Shown here piece after piece: positions 12,180-23,314 of a DNA stretch of 64,000 nucleotides. The notes under the pieces were generated by a model. It was not told where the DNA came from, made no database searches, and saw only the letters and a list, made by a program, of their open reading frames with translations. The translations under genes and the position numbers were made by a program. How positions within the stretch are numbered: the stretch's first letter is position 1; each line of letters starts with the position of its first letter. The DNA comes from Podocnemis expansa (lineage: Eukaryota; Chordata; Testudines; Podocnemididae), in NCBI GenBank assembly GCA_007922195.1, contig ML681969.1, positions 124,001-188,000 on the forward strand, given 5' to 3'.

Positions 12180-12360
12180 GTAGCTGCTGATCATTTATTG
12201 AGCAAAAACGCAGCATGCTTCGCCAACACACAGCGAGCATCACGCCCAGTGCTGGGGTGGAAACATGGCCGCCATTCTGCACCAGCAATGCTACACGGCG
12301 CTTTCTGGGAGAGTTGGGGGAGGGGAAGGGAAGAACCACATTACCGGTTGAAACGGTAAG
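12180..12360. promoter_or_regulatory. Small CpG-rich patch with YY1-like site
   Basis: CpG dinucleotides are clearly denser here than in the flanks. ATGGCCGCCAT at about 12265 contains the GCCGCCAT core of YY1 sites, a motif common at starts of housekeeping transcripts. On the plus strand ACG|GTAAGG at about 12354 would serve as a splice donor. On the minus strand AATGGCGGCCATG could hold a start codon, but that frame closes after 11 codons. It may be a minor promoter or an untranslated first exon. This is suggestive only. Confidence 0.3.
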
Positions 12361-12785
12361 GGAATTCACACTCCTCCCCAGCGCTGAGAGCTACTCACTT
12401 ACGGCAGCTATGTCTGCACCCAGAGTCAGCATCCTTGAGCTTATACAGAGACTTCTTGAAACCCTGTGAAAAGTTCAGGAGCATACAAGTCACTGCTCCA
12501 AAGTCTAAGGAGAAACAAACATTCTGGGGCAGGAGGCAGCAGCCTCCAAGAATAATTTTCCCTGCTGCCCAGCAGTGTGCCACAAGTTTGGGCTTTACAT
12601 TAGGTTGCATAGTTTCTGTTTGAGGCTTCCTCTGTAAGCAGCAGCATCCCAAATCCTACCATCCACCCTTTCTCCCAACAGGGTTTTCAGAGTCAAACAC
12701 GCCTCACAGCACAAAGCTAAACAGTGTCCAGATCTGGGTCACCAGTCGGAGGTTAGAAAGGACACAGAAAAGAGGCAAAGACAAC

Positions 12786-12965
12786 CAGAGCCATAATTAT
12801 AGTGGGGCCAATGGGGCAAAGCCCTGGGTGGCATGGAGTGGCTCAACAGAGCCGCTCTATTAAAAGGGAGGCTTTCATGGCACCAGCTCCAAGCACTGCT
12901 AATGACAAGGGGCATGTTCCAACTGGAACCCACCCCAAGTGGCAAAAAGTGGCATTACAGCTCTG
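12786..12965 (+). mobile_element. hAT-type MITE, CAGAGCCRTAAT family
   Basis: Starts CAGAGCCATAATTATAG and ends GGCATTACAGCTCTG. Relatives with better target duplications are at 30713-30891 and 52408-52583. They share words such as CAGAGCCGCTC, TTTAATAGAG and GCCCAGGG on one strand or the other. Flanks here (AAGACAAC, AAGATGTC) match at only five of eight positions. Confidence 0.75.
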
Positions 12966-13334
12966 AAGATGTCACCATCTTACCCACCCAGTCACTGGAC
13001 TGAGCAGGTAGAGTCCTCCAGCAGAGCCTGCTCCACGCACAGCCTTGGGGTTCTGGCTGGACAGGAGGAAGGCATGCCACAACCAGCAGGGTACCCTGAG
13101 GCCCAGGGAGCTAAGGAGCCTGGTTCTTGTATGCTGGAGAGCTGCCCTAGGGCTCATGCACCCAATTTTAGCCTTGTCCCACTCACCTCCCCAAGGTCAA
13201 GCTGCATGAACCAGAATCAGACAAGACTCTGTGCCTGAACTCAGCCAGTCCACAAAGCAGGCTCCACCCCAGGAAAGCCACAAAGCATTCCCAGGAGGAA
13301 AGCAGGGGATAGACCCTGTTCCTACCACACAGTG

Positions 13335-13510
13335 TAGTGGTTATCAACCTTCTGTGGGTCCCAACACGCTTGGTGGCATACTGCAGCCCCATAGGGCACA
13401 CCAGCTCACCTCCCCCAGGCAAAATCCAGCCATCACCCCAGCTCTGTGACACACTTACCCCTGTGTGGCACCACAGTAATGAGTCCCAACACAGTGGTTG
13501 ACAACCACTG
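13335..13510 (+). mobile_element. hAT-type MITE, GTGGTTNTCAACC family
   Basis: Starts TAGTGGTTATCAACC and ends GTGGTTGACAACCACTG. The interior GGCACACCAGCTCACC and GACACACTTAC blocks match the copy at 26790-26962. No convincing target duplication. Confidence 0.75.
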
Positions 13511-13527
13511 GCAAGCACAACAAAACC

Positions 13528-13556
<29 letters not shown>
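13528..13556. repeat. Poly(A) tract
   Basis: Run of about 29 A just beyond the right end of the MITE at 13335-13510. A short PLE 3'-end-like fragment (AGTCCTGTGGCACTTAAA) follows at about 13628. Confidence 0.9.
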
Positions 13557-13560
<4 letters not shown>

Positions 13561-13904
13561 ACCCATCCACACCCTGCCAGGTCTGCTTAAACAGCTGTAC
13601 TGCCCTAGGAGCCTCTATCAAGCAGCAGAGTCCTGTGGCACTTAAATTAATTTATTGCAGCCACACTCCAGGGATCCATTTAATTCTAAGCCACTCTGCA
13701 CCTCCCAAAATTCAAGAGGAGGGGAAATCAGGGCCAGATGGGGGGGCATCCTTCCCCTTAAGGACCACACGATGCTCTGCCCCACAAAACAGAGCACAAT
13801 GTGCCACACTGCACCAGCCAGCAGCCACACAGGGGAGGCAGGGCAGCAAAAGGTCACAGCCCCAGCCGAGGTTGCAGTGGAAGTGATCAGGCCAGGTCCC
13901 TGCA

Positions 13905-14985
13905 GCGCACTTTAAGCCCTGTTTTAAAGTTGCTGCTGCCCGGTCAGGGCGGCCCCCCCAGACACACTTCTGCAGGGGCTTCGAGCACGGGGCAGCACCG
14001 CGCTGCGCTGAGTCTCCCGCTTCGCGAGCAGATTTCCGGGACGCTCCCAGAAGCGCGCAGAGCCGGCGGAGATGGAGCCTCTCCCCAGCCCACCAGAGAG
14101 GTGCAGCCCTGGGCCGGGCGCCCGAAGTTGGCCCGTTGCTGTGCCCGCTTTCCGCCCGCCCTCCCCAGGGCTGCGCCCCGCCCGGAGCCGGACACCCCTG
14201 CGGGCCCGGGCGCTGCCCCCCGGGAGGGAGCCCTACCTCCTCCTCGCTGCTGCCGGTGCCGGTGCCGGGGGTGGTGTGCTCGCTCTCCTTGTTGAGGCTG
14301 CTCATGGCGGGGGTGCAGGGGCTGAGTGGCCGCTCCGCGGCTCCTTGGGGCTCCTTTGTCCGGGGGGTGCGGGGACGGTGCCCAGGTGGGTGCGGCGTGA
14401 GCGAGGTGCGCGGTGCGGGGCCGGGCGCGGCGCGGGGCTATTTCTAGGGCCGGGCTCCCATGGGGGCGGGGGGCAGCAATCAAGGGCGGGGACGGTGCCA
14501 ACGAGCTGCAGCCGCCGCCGGCCCCGAGCCGCCTCCTCGCTCCGCTCCGCTCGGCTCCCTAGTTGCTCCGCGCTGCCCGGGCGGCGGAGGGGGGTCGCTG
14601 GGCTCCGGCCCGGCCCCTCGCCCTGCATCACCGTCTCCCGGGGAACCCGCAGCCAATCCCCGCCGCCCCCGTGCTGCCCCCCGCCCCCCCGCGCCGCTTT
14701 TTTTTCCACGAAAAACTTTTTAAACTTTGATGAACTTGCCCGATTGAACTTTCTTAAAGGGCCAGCGGCCGCGTTCGGCCCGGAGCCACCATTGCCCTGG
14801 GCGGGACCCGCCGGCAGCCTGTGGCCCCGACCCACCCCGTGGGGCGCCCGGCCCAGTGTCCGGCCTGGGGCGGCGGGGCGAGGCTGCTCTCCCTGGCCTG
14901 AGCCGAGAAGCAGGAAGTGTTTCCCCAGGGGAGCCTCCCCTGTCCCAGTCCGGAGTGTGGTGCGCCTAGAGCCCTGGCCCTCCTC
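13905..14985. promoter_or_regulatory. CpG island promoter
   Basis: About 1.1 kb with very high GC and abundant CpG, against AT-moderate flanks, is typical of a vertebrate promoter. It covers the minus-strand first exon at 14237-14305, and the start site should lie upstream of it, at coordinates above 14305. GC-box-like GGGCGGGG words occur at 14464-14492. CTATTTCTAG at about 14440 differs by one base from an MEF2 site. CTTTGATG at 14725-14732 fits a TCF/LEF site. There is no convincing TATA box. Long frames on both strands here (up to 308 codons) reflect GC-rich composition and should not be read as proteins. Confidence 0.85.
14237..14305 (-). CDS. First coding exon of an unidentified gene
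   Basis: The start ATG at 14305 has the context CCCGCCATGA, with G at -3. The open frame runs 23 codons and meets a strong splice donor, GAG|GTAGGG, exactly at a codon boundary (14237/14236). The peptide begins MSSLNKESEHTTPG and ends TGSSEEE: acidic, Ser/Thr/Gly-rich, no signal peptide, consistent with a disordered cytosolic or nuclear N terminus. The exon sits centrally in the CpG island. The frame stays open past the donor into GC-rich intron, so the splice site is inferred. I do not recognise the gene. The next exon should lie at lower coordinates; 4247-4471 is one phase-compatible candidate. Confidence 0.6.
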
Positions 14986-15000
14986 CTCACCAGAATAAAG

Positions 15001-18000
15001 GGGGTGGGGGTGAGCTAACCCAAAAGAGTTGGCCCAGTCAAAGCTATTACCTCCTCCATCTTGTCCCTCTAACATCCTGAGACCCACATGCTACAACATC
15101 ACCTGCGTTTCCCCTGGCCTCACCCACTCCCAAAGTCTAAGGCCTGAACAAAACACGCTTTTAGTCACCCAGCGTGGCACAAATCAAGCTGGGTGCCAAC
15201 CTGTTCCAGGACAATGGTACCACCTAAACCCAGACCCAGCCACTGAGTGTTTCCTATTGAACAGGAGGAATTTGCAGGAGTCGGGATTACAAAAAATGGG
15301 CTGGAGCCATTTCTCCCAGTGCTGTTATGCCAAGATGCGTAAATTTCTTTTTGCGGTGCGCTAGCTGTCTATTTAACCAGTGAATTTCAGGGACGGGGAG
15401 AGGGAGATGGACAAGGGACCAAACTGTGCTTATCTCCCTAATGGACTGAGGTATGCCAGTGGGGCAGGGGGTGAAGAGAGAGAGGGAACTGAATCACTAA
15501 GAGGAGAAATCAATATTTAAAAGAGAAGAGGATGACAAACTGTCTTGAAGCCCTGGGAGAGGAGGACAAGCCGCATCATCTGCTTTTAGACTGCACAGGA
15601 TTCCTTGTTTCTTTAAGACTGCAGGCTCCAAGCACAAGGTGGGGTCTTTCCTTTGTGTGGTTTATGACTAACTGCCACCCAAGTGTGATTTTTATTCTCG
15701 TGCCTTATTGAAAAATTCAATATATGTAATCTACAGTAGGAGGAAGCTGGAAAAAGCCTTTGGGGGCAAATAGTTCTGTAGCTTTAATTGTGCAAATCAG
15801 AGGGGTGGGAGTTCTTAAAATCCTAGAGAGGTACCAGATCCCTGAGTTTTTCTAGGCTTTTCCTGGATCACCATGCCAGCATGAAGCACACTCTTTGTTC
15901 ATGGAGACCGATAGGGGAATTCTAATCCAGCGTCACCTCAGCTTTCTCTAACTCATCTGTTTAGGACTACCTGTTCTGACTGCACTAACAAAATCCATTG
16001 CAGTAATACCGTTACTCAGATCTGGCCCCTGGACCCAGTAAATTTTGACCCTTTTCTGCAAATTCTAATGTCTACACAGAGAAGCAATGTTAGCTAGTTT
16101 TATGTTTGACTGGAAAGCTGGTGAATAATCTTGTTGTTTCTCTAACCTCTCCCCCTTAATGGCTTTCTCTTTTGTTTAGTTTAGCTCTTCCCTAGGGAGG
16201 GGCAAGTAGCCCTGCAAGAGCCACCAAGACTCCTTCATTTAGCTGGGATTGCTGTGTGGATTTATAAAGCCTACCATAAATGTATTTGAATCCTCAGCTC
16301 CTCTCTTGCCTGCAGAGTTAGGCAACATGAAGCTAAAATATCAGTCTTGTTCCACACTGCAACTTCCACTGCCAGTGGATCTGCAAAAGGGGTGACTTCT
16401 GGTCCTTAATTTGCCAGGCAGCAAGACACCACTTGAGAGCAAATCCCATGTTCATCTTTAGGCCTGTCTTTGGTTTGTTTAAAGTTCACTTTTTTCTCCT
16501 GCAGCTTTTTTAGCAGACTCATAGTGCTTGTTGTTGTTCAAGTGTTTGACTGGCAAACAGTGGGATAGAGCATGTGGCAGGGGAGAGTGCGAGCCAGAGA
16601 CCCTTCAGCAGAGATGTCCCAGTTTGTTACTTCAGGCAGTGTATTCTGTGAATTTTAGATGGTGAATTGTCCCTGAGCAGGTCATGTTTCAAGGGAATTT
16701 CAGTCAGCCCGTTGATGAATAGTTTATGTGAGCAAATGTTAGTCTGTGCTCTCACACCATTCACTGTAAGTGTCAACTGGAGGAAGATACCATATTAGTG
16801 CTGTGTGTTTAATCCCCCAAATCTGAGCTTCCCAAATTGTGTTTCCTGGGATCATACCATGCTGGCTCTTCCCCCTTCCTTGCAGCTGTTGAACTGCAAC
16901 CCAGGCGGCTGCAGCCCATTCAATACCTTCCCAGTATTACTCGTCCGTGGCTGGTGTTGGCACAGGAACGTTATGCTATTGTGCACCGGGATGGAGGGTA
17001 TCAGTGCAGTCCGGGATGAGAATGGAAGAGTCTGTGAAGGTGCAGGGATGATCTGGGTGCACAGACCAGGCAGAGGAAAGGCTGGTTCATGGCAGACAGT
17101 TGCAGAAGTGGTGTGCATCATCCCAGATGTAAGGTCAAGTGATCAGGAGATAATCTTTGTATAAAAATATGATCCAAAAAGTCTGAGGCCCTCTGATCTC
17201 GGTTGCATGGGATCATCTCTTTTATCTGACCAAGTCACCTAACCTTTAGCATCTGCTTCCCCAGCTGCTCAAAATGAACTGAGTTTCATGACAAAGTTAA
17301 ATTTGTTCTATGAATAAGCAAATCTCAATGGCAAGCCTGAAATTTATCCTCAGTGACCAGTTGACAATGACATTTTGCTCAGACAAGCATCCCAGAATTC
17401 CTTGTTGTGGAAGGTGGGAGCACAGCCAGATGAATTGCCATTCAGAGATCACAATTGTTCCCCAATAGCCAGGTAGCTTTCCGCCTGCTTTTGTAATCCA
17501 GCTCTGCCTCTGTTTCACTGTGTGGCCTTGGCCAGATCACACAGCCACATTTTCAAGAGCAGCCATGGATTTGGGATGGATCCAAATGGAGCCCTACCTT
17601 GAGACACTACAGGCAGGATCCTCAGAGCTGCTGAGCACACACGCTTCTCACAGGCCCAAAGAATTGTGGACGTCGGCCACTTTGGCACTGCAGGCCCCAC
17701 CTGGCTCACGCTGGGAATATAAAAATCAGAATGCTCAAAATCAGAAGCTGCTTTTGAAAATTCTACCCCTTCACTGTGGACCTGGCCCCCCTACCCGCTA
17801 CTGTTTCTACAGACCCTTGGATTTGGGGAAGGATGTGCCAGAAGCCTGGCTGGAGCACCTAGACGGAGTTATGGTTGTGGTACACTTGGTCTGGCAGAAG
17901 CAGTTGAGCTCTGGGCCAAATGTTGGGGCAGGTGACCTGGATGCCAGGCTCAGGGTGCTGTTTTTGTTGTTGGCAACAAAAGGGAAAATAGAATACACAC

Positions 18001-18049
18001 TTAAGGATCCTACTATAAAACTTATCTGTTTTTTCAAAAACTACTGAAC
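15001..18049. other. Mostly featureless; possible MIR trace
   Basis: No exon or element end could be supported. GTGTGGCCTTGGCCAGATCA at 17519-17538, preceded by CTCTGTTTCAC, resembles the conserved core of MIR SINEs, but the rest is too decayed to delimit. The 175-codon frame at 17520-18047 overlaps this and has no recognisable domain. Confidence 0.4.
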
Positions 18050-18212
18050 TGACCCTGTGACTTACCCTTCTCTGTATTTATTTATTCACCTGACATGGTA
18101 CAGCTTCCACTTCATGCATCAGATGAAGTGGGATTACACCCTCAAAACCTCATGCAATAAATACATTTGTTAGTCTTTACAAAGTACCACAAGACTCCTT
18201 GTTTATTTTAAT
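18050..18212 (+). mobile_element. Penelope-like element 3' end
   Basis: Matches the 3' region of the PLEs elsewhere in the window: CTGTGACTTA, then CATCAGATGAAGTGGGATT, CTCATGCAATAAATACATTT, GTTAGTCTTTACAAAGTACC and ACAAGACTCCTTGTTT. It is truncated at the 5' side and lacks the final ACTAACACGGCTACCCC block seen in other copies. Confidence 0.75.
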
Positions 18213-19059
18213 CTAAAAATGTATGGGATAAATGGCAGGGATTAATCCTTCATCGAAGTCATGAAATAGGCAAAAAATGCAATAAAAAACAAGTTAATCA
18301 AAATTGAACAAATGCAGGAAGGAGGCACCAAAGTCAATCATTGCCTGGGGCACTGTTTGGTCTAGGGCCAGCCCTGGTTGAGCTACTAGTGCAATGAGTC
18401 TGTGGAGTAGGGAGCACTCAGAAGACACGTATTGGGAGTCTTAACTTCATTTCCTTGCTTTAGGATAAGAGCAGTCTTTGCTCACATACCACATAATGTT
18501 TTTGTGTGTCAATTTCCCAGTTATTTCCAATAGACAATGCCAAAGCAACAACATCTTTTACAAAGATCCCGTTGTGCATGACATGAGCTCCTGCTAAGTT
18601 AGAGATCCTGGCCTTCAATTGTTCAGCTGGTTCAAGAAGTATGCAATGGATCCGCAGAACAGTAGAACTACTTGGAGTTTTTCTAATGTGAACTTTTCTG
18701 TCAAAAAAATAACCTGCACCCTATTTCTGACTGAAAATACAATTTATTTATCGTAAAAACGATTAGATATTTACATTTGCTTTAAAGACCTTTGCACCAT
18801 CTACACAATTTAACAAAGAGCAGAGCTTTGATACAGCGATGGTTCCTTCAGTGGAGAAGCAGCAGCAGTGGATTCTCCAAGATCCTGATCTTCATTAAAA
18901 CCTTCAGTCAGTTCAGGAGGTCCTGAACAGTTTCACTCAAGTCCTCCTCTGAGAAAGCAGCAGTTCCTAGGTTGAAGATCCTGGCTGTCATGCACCTATA
19001 ATACTTTGGTCTGATTCTGGTTACTGGGCTGGGTGTGCGGTGCTGGGTGGCATTGGTGG

Positions 19060-19127
19060 CCTGTGATATACAGGAGGTCAGAACAGACAATCTGGTGGTC
19101 CCTTCTGGCATTAAACTCTGTGATTTT
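19060..19127 (+). mobile_element. CR1-like LINE or SINE 3' end fragment
   Basis: The segment GTGATATACAGGAGGTCAG followed by GGTGGTCCCTTCTGGCATTA is typical of the conserved 3' end of CR1-clade LINEs and the SINEs that use them in sauropsids. Only this terminal part is recognisable. Confidence 0.55.
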
Positions 19128-19394
19128 CAGGTATATGTACACTGCAAAGGAAAACCTACAGCACTGAGTCTCACAGTCCTGGTCAGTTGACTTGGGCTTT
19201 CAGGGCCAAAGCTGCAGAGCTAGAAATAGCTGTGTAGACAGTCCTTCTTGAGATTCTCACTGCTCACTGGGTTTCAGAGCCCATATTTCCACTCCAGCAG
19301 GAACATCTACACTGTAAAACACAACTTCAGCCAAGCCAGAATCAACTAACAAGCACGATGGGTTTCTCTTTACTGTCTTGATGTACCCTGAGAC

Positions 19395-19729
19395 CAGAGG
19401 TGGGTCAACTATGGCTAGCAGGATGGATATGGCCAGCCTGAGTCTTTCATCCAGCCTGCTAGTTTCTCCCTCCTAGCCCCACAGGGGCCCAGCAGCACTC
19501 TGCCCTGGCTGGAGCACAGTGGCCACTCCTCCCTCCTGGCTCCACTCCTATTTTTAGTTTATTATTCTTTTTATTGTATTTTGATAAAGAAAAATGTTTT
19601 ATTTATCTTGTTTTTGTTTGTTTATTATTTACTATTTAATTATTCATTTAATAAGTTCCACGCCTTCCTGGACCCCCCTTTGCCACTGCACGTGGCCCAC
19701 CATGCAGCAGATGAGTTTGCTCACCCCTG
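19395..19729 (+). mobile_element. hAT-type MITE, GGGTGGGCAAC family
   Basis: Starts CAGAGGTGGGTCAAC and ends AGTTTGCTCACCCCTG, related to 6973-7403. Flanks CCTGAGAC (19387-19394) and CCTTAGAT (19730-19737) match at six of eight positions. The interior has an AT-rich (TTTATTA-like) stretch at 19550-19660. Confidence 0.75.
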
Positions 19730-19788
19730 CCTTAGATCATAATAAAGATCTGATCTTTGATGAACTACCAGGTCTTACTCCTGACGAT

Positions 19789-20843
19789 CATAGAATCATA
19801 GAATCATAGGGTTGGAAGGGACCCCACAAGGTCATCTAGTCCAACCCCCTGCCAAAAAAAGCAGGACCACTCCCATTAGATCATCCCAGTCAGTGTTTTG
19901 TCCAGCTGGGACTTGAACACCTCCAGAGATGGAGATTCCACCACCTCCCTAGGCAGCTTATTCCACTGCTTCACCACTCGCCTAGTAAGGAAGTTTTTCC
20001 TAATATCCAGCCTGGACCGCCCCAGCTGTAACTTGAAACCATTGGTTCTCGTTCTGCCCTCTGTTACCACCGAGAACAGTCGAGCTCCCTCCTCCTTGGA
20101 GCAACCCTTCAAGTAGTTGAAGGTTGCTATCAAATCCCCCCTCAGTCTTCTCTTCTGCAGGCTAAATAAGCCTAGTTCCTTCAGTCTTTCTTCATAGGGC
20201 TTGTGCTCCAGCCCTTTGATCATTTTGGTTGCCCTCCTCTGGACTCTCTAATTTGTCCATGTCCTTTTTGTAGTGGGGAGCCCAAAACTGGACACAGTAT
20301 TCCAGATGTGGCCTCACTAGTGCAGAATAGAGGGGAATGATCACATCCCTTGATCTGCTGGTAACACTTCTTCTGATGCAGCCCAGTATGCCATTGGCCT
20401 TTTTGGCAGCAAGAGCACACTGCTGACTCATATCCAGCTTCCCATCCACCATGACTCCCAGGTCCTTTTCTCCAGTGCTGCTATTTAGCTGATCACTCCC
20501 CAGCCTGTAGCAGTACATGGGGTTTTTTCGTCCCAAGTGCAGGATTTTACACTTATCCTTGTTGAACCTCATGAGATTCCTCTTGGCCCACTGCTCCAGT
20601 TTGTCTAGGTCTCCCTGAATCCTGTCTCTGCCCTCTAGGGTGTCTACCGTTCCCCCCAGTTTGGTATCATCTGCAAACTTACTAAGTGTGCAATCTATCC
20701 CATCATCCAGATCATTAATGAAAACATTGAACAGAACTGGCCCCAGGACTGACCCCTGGGGTACACCACTCGTTACTGCCTGCCAACTTGACATGGAGCC
20801 ATTGATTCCTACACGCAAGGGGGAAGCAATCCAGGGCCCCCTA
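19789..20843 (-). mobile_element. CR1 LINE, 5'-truncated
   Basis: The minus strand carries the 3' third of a CR1 retrotransposon: reverse-transcriptase palm to C terminus, a short 3' UTR (GGTCCCTTCCAACCCTATGA in reverse) and the ATTCTATGATTCTATGAT-type octamer tail at the low-coordinate end. 5' truncation near 20843 is typical of target-primed reverse transcription. It looks younger than the LINEs at 22-24 kb and 41-44 kb, as most of its frame is readable. Confidence 0.95.
19876..20818 (-). pseudogene. CR1 reverse transcriptase fragment, frameshifted
   Basis: The frame starts in the RT domain: [20 protein letters not shown] is the conserved CR1 motif, and the catalytic box follows as FADDTKLGG about 30 residues later. 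Then come [20 protein letters not shown] and [20 protein letters not shown]. Near 20235-20250 the frame shifts by one base; the downstream part ([20 protein letters not shown] onward) continues in another frame to the normal end at TGMI. The N-terminal endonuclease and first half of RT are absent. It would normally copy element RNA at a nicked chromosomal target; this copy cannot. Confidence 0.92.
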
Positions 20844-21039
20844 AAAACAGAAGAATATTATATTAATACTGCATTTCTCCATGTGTCCTCCAATGTCCTC
20901 CTTTTTGTACTTCCCTAGCCTCCTTTCGATGCTTTAATGTCTGGTAACCCTGGTCTGGGAGCCGGATCCCACTTCCAGCCACTTGCTGACAGCACCTGGG
21001 GCTGGACTGGGCCCCAGAAGCCCAGGCAGAACCCAGGGC

Positions 21040-21370
21040 AAGTCAGGGGGAGGAGCAGACATACCCTGAGGTCAACTTAACAAGGCTGACTTTAAGTCAA
21101 CCTTGTTAAAAAAAAAACAAAAAAAAACCAAGGAGTCATGTGGCACTTTAAGACTAACATTTATTTTTCGCATGAGCTTTCGTGGGAGAAAATCCCACTT
21201 CGTCATTTCTCCCACAAAAGCTCATGCAAAAAATAAATCTTTTAGTCTTAAAGTGCCACACGACTCCTTGGGGTTTTTTTTTTGCTGGACGAGACTAACA
21301 CGGCTATCCCTCTGGAAATTGACAACCTTGTTAAGTCAGCTTCAAAGTGCCCCCCAGTGCAGACATAGCC
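21040..21370. mobile_element. MITE with GACATAGCC end, host of a PLE dimer
   Basis: GTCAACTTAACAAGG and GACTTTAAGTCAACCTTG on the left and AAGTCAGCTTC...GCAGACATAGCC on the right resemble the outer parts of the Harbinger-like element at 32927-33812 (GGTCAACTTTAAGTCAAC). The left terminus is uncertain; GACATACCC at about 21058 may be the end of an adjoining copy. The palindromic PLE at 21110-21322 is nested inside. Confidence 0.45.
21110..21322. mobile_element. Palindromic Penelope-like insertion
   Basis: Two PLE 3' ends are joined head to head. The left arm (minus orientation) begins in A-rich sequence and reads CCAAGGAGTCATGTGGCACT through CATGAGCTTTCGTGGGAGAA. The right arm (plus) reads CCCACAAAAGCTCATGC through GTGCCACACGACTCCTTGG and continues about 37 nt further through GACTAACACGGCTATCCC. 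The 12-bp target duplication CAACCTTGTTAA lies at 21098-21109 and 21323-21334. It has the same design as 22849-23015 and 42379-42599. Confidence 0.88.
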
Positions 21371-22139
21371 ATAGGTATTCTGTTCTGATGAAGAATTCAG
21401 ATTTTTTTCTTTGGGTTAATTAACCAAATAGTGGCATAGCACCAGTGAGCCCACCACATTCTCACTGTACTAACTCTTTACAGTTTTTAAGCTAGTGGCA
21501 CTGAAAGATCATGAGTCACTGAATGTGAACTCGTAGGGGACACTTTATCATTTATTAGAATTCAGAAAATAAAGAGCTGATTCTACAGCTATTTGGGGCA
21601 GATGAGCTGTGTCCTGCACATGTAGTTGAGCTCCCATTTTAAGGAAGGTGGCAAGAAAGTGTGATCTAACCTAAGAAGATGCCATCTGAGGTGGCAAGAA
21701 GAAACCCAATCTAAACAAGAATAAAGACAGTGCTTGACCAGTCAGAGCCTCCACCTTTGGAAATCAGGAGTAACTCCGTGGAAACTAGTGCAGGTGTGTA
21801 ACCAGTGCACACAAGTTCTCAGTCAGGCTCTCTATGCTTTCCTTACAAGAAGGCTGCACTTCACAGGCTCAGATGTACAAATATATTAATAGAGATTTTC
21901 TGGGCTGGGACATCCAGCATCATTTCACCATTTCTGGCTGGCTGCTGTGATAATGGCAAGGCTGGAACTTGTCCCAGGACAAAGGGGAGAATGCTGGGCT
22001 GTTTCCTGCTTGTTTAGATTATGAACGTAGTTCTTGTGAAAGTGAACGGCTGAGAGCGCTGGGCTCCTCCAGACAACCCTAGCAGAGTTTGAGAAATTTC
22101 CTCAGATTGTTCTGCCTACACCTCATTCACCACTTGTAG

Positions 22140-22545
22140 ATCCCCTTCTATTCCAGTCCTGGGCTCCACACACATAGCTTTGCTAACATCACAGAAATGG
22201 GCTAGAAGGAACTTCAAGAGGTCACCTAGCCCATCCTCCAAAAGTGAGATAGGACCAAATAAACCTATACCATACCTGGCAGGTGTTTGTCCCACCTGTT
22301 GGCTTTGTACTCCACAATCTCCTTGGAAATCTATTGCAGAATTTACCTTTCTAGTGAGAAGGATTTTCCCAGTCTCCAACTTAAATCTCCCTTGCTGCAG
22401 ATCAAGTCCATTACTTCTTGTCTACCTTCAGTGGAAATGGAGAACAATTGAGCACTGTCCTCTTTATAACAGCCATTCACATATTTGAAGACTGTTATCA
22501 GGCTCCCCCCCACCCCTTCACTTCTCAAGACCATTCCCAGTTTCT
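22140..22545 (-). mobile_element. Old CR1-clade LINE fragment
   Basis: On the minus strand the sequence resembles the 3' end of a decayed CR1-type LINE. AACAGTCTTCAAATATGTGA is the usual site encoding VFKYVNGC, followed by the region encoding FSISTEGRQEVMDL. Probably continuous with 23585-24640 before later insertions. Confidence 0.65.
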
Positions 22546-22848
22546 ATAAGTTTTCTGTAACAGGCTCCCCCAGTTCTTACCTCAGAAGGTGTGCAAACCT
22601 GACCCTCTCGGTTATTTGCACTGGCTGGCTCCAGATTCTTACAACTAGCAAAGGGGCCTTCTTAAGTCCCTGTGGTTGGGGGATCAAAAAGAAAGTCACA
22701 ACCCCCAATATCTTCAAGGGCAACTCTCCTTCACAGGGCCCCTCAGAAAGGGCAGGGAGTGAGTAAGGAAGTTCACAGTACTGCCAACAGGACAGCACTC
22801 ATGCAGAGGGTTTTGAGAAAACTCCCTGACTGGGCTTGTGTCTAGATT

Positions 22849-23015
22849 AACAAACAAGAAGTCTGGTGGCACTTCTAAAGATTTAGGAATTTATTTATCA
22901 CATGAGCTTTCGTGGGAGAGAATCATGCAGTAAATAAATGTGTTAATCTTAAGGCGTGCCACCAGACTCCTTGTTTGTTTAGCTTGACTAGACTAACATG
23001 GCTACCCCTTTGGAA
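22849..23015. mobile_element. Palindromic Penelope-like insertion
   Basis: The left arm reads AACAAACAAGAAGTCTGGTG onward in minus orientation; the right arm reads GCCACCAGACTCCTTGTTTG and then GACTAGACTAACATGGCTAC. The arms are inverted copies of the PLE 3' end, with the left arm lacking the terminal 35-40 nt. Flanks TGTGTCTAGATT (22837-22848) and TGTGTCAGGTTT (23016-23027) form a 12-bp duplication matching at nine positions. Confidence 0.8.
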
Positions 23016-23028
23016 TGTGTCAGGTTTA

Positions 23029-23314
23029 GCCCTCGTCTACACTTGAGGGCTTTTCAGCAGCAGTCGATTGCCAATTACACAAGGAAGGTACAATTCATTG
23101 TGTAACTGTCGGCGACTTTGTAAGCCACTGGTACACATCTGGGAAAAGCCAACCACAAGTCCTTTGCAGTCAGCTTTCCACTATACCCCATGACACCCAG
23201 GACTTTCGGGGCCAATTTCCGGGAGCGGCACATCGAGTTCATACTCACTACAAACTGCTCCCAGAACACCGAGCTGACAGCAGCAAATTTGTTGCTATCA
23301 GACTAGACATACCC
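23029..23314. mobile_element. PIF/Harbinger-like MITE
   Basis: The ends are GCCCTCGTCTACACTTG and CTAGACATACCC, an imperfect inverted pair of the GGGYRTGTCTACAC type seen at 32927, 37097 and 55747. It is flanked on both sides by TTA (23026-23028 and 23315-23317), the classical 3-bp PIF/Harbinger target duplication. No transposase. Confidence 0.6.

Noticed and set aside
14072..14998. 308-codon plus-strand open frame in the CpG island
   Set aside because: GC-rich sequence lacks stop codons by composition; both strands and several frames are open here, the peptide is low-complexity Pro/Arg/Gly/Ala, and only the minus-strand short exon has a convincing start and donor.
17520..18047. 175-codon plus-strand frame
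   Set aside because: Overlaps a MIR-like trace and runs up to a PLE 3' end; no domain, and no splice or start context.
21103..21423. Long hairpin considered as a microRNA or structural RNA gene
   Set aside because: The arms are PLE 3' ends and the whole unit has a 12-bp target duplication, so it is an insertion and not a conserved RNA locus.
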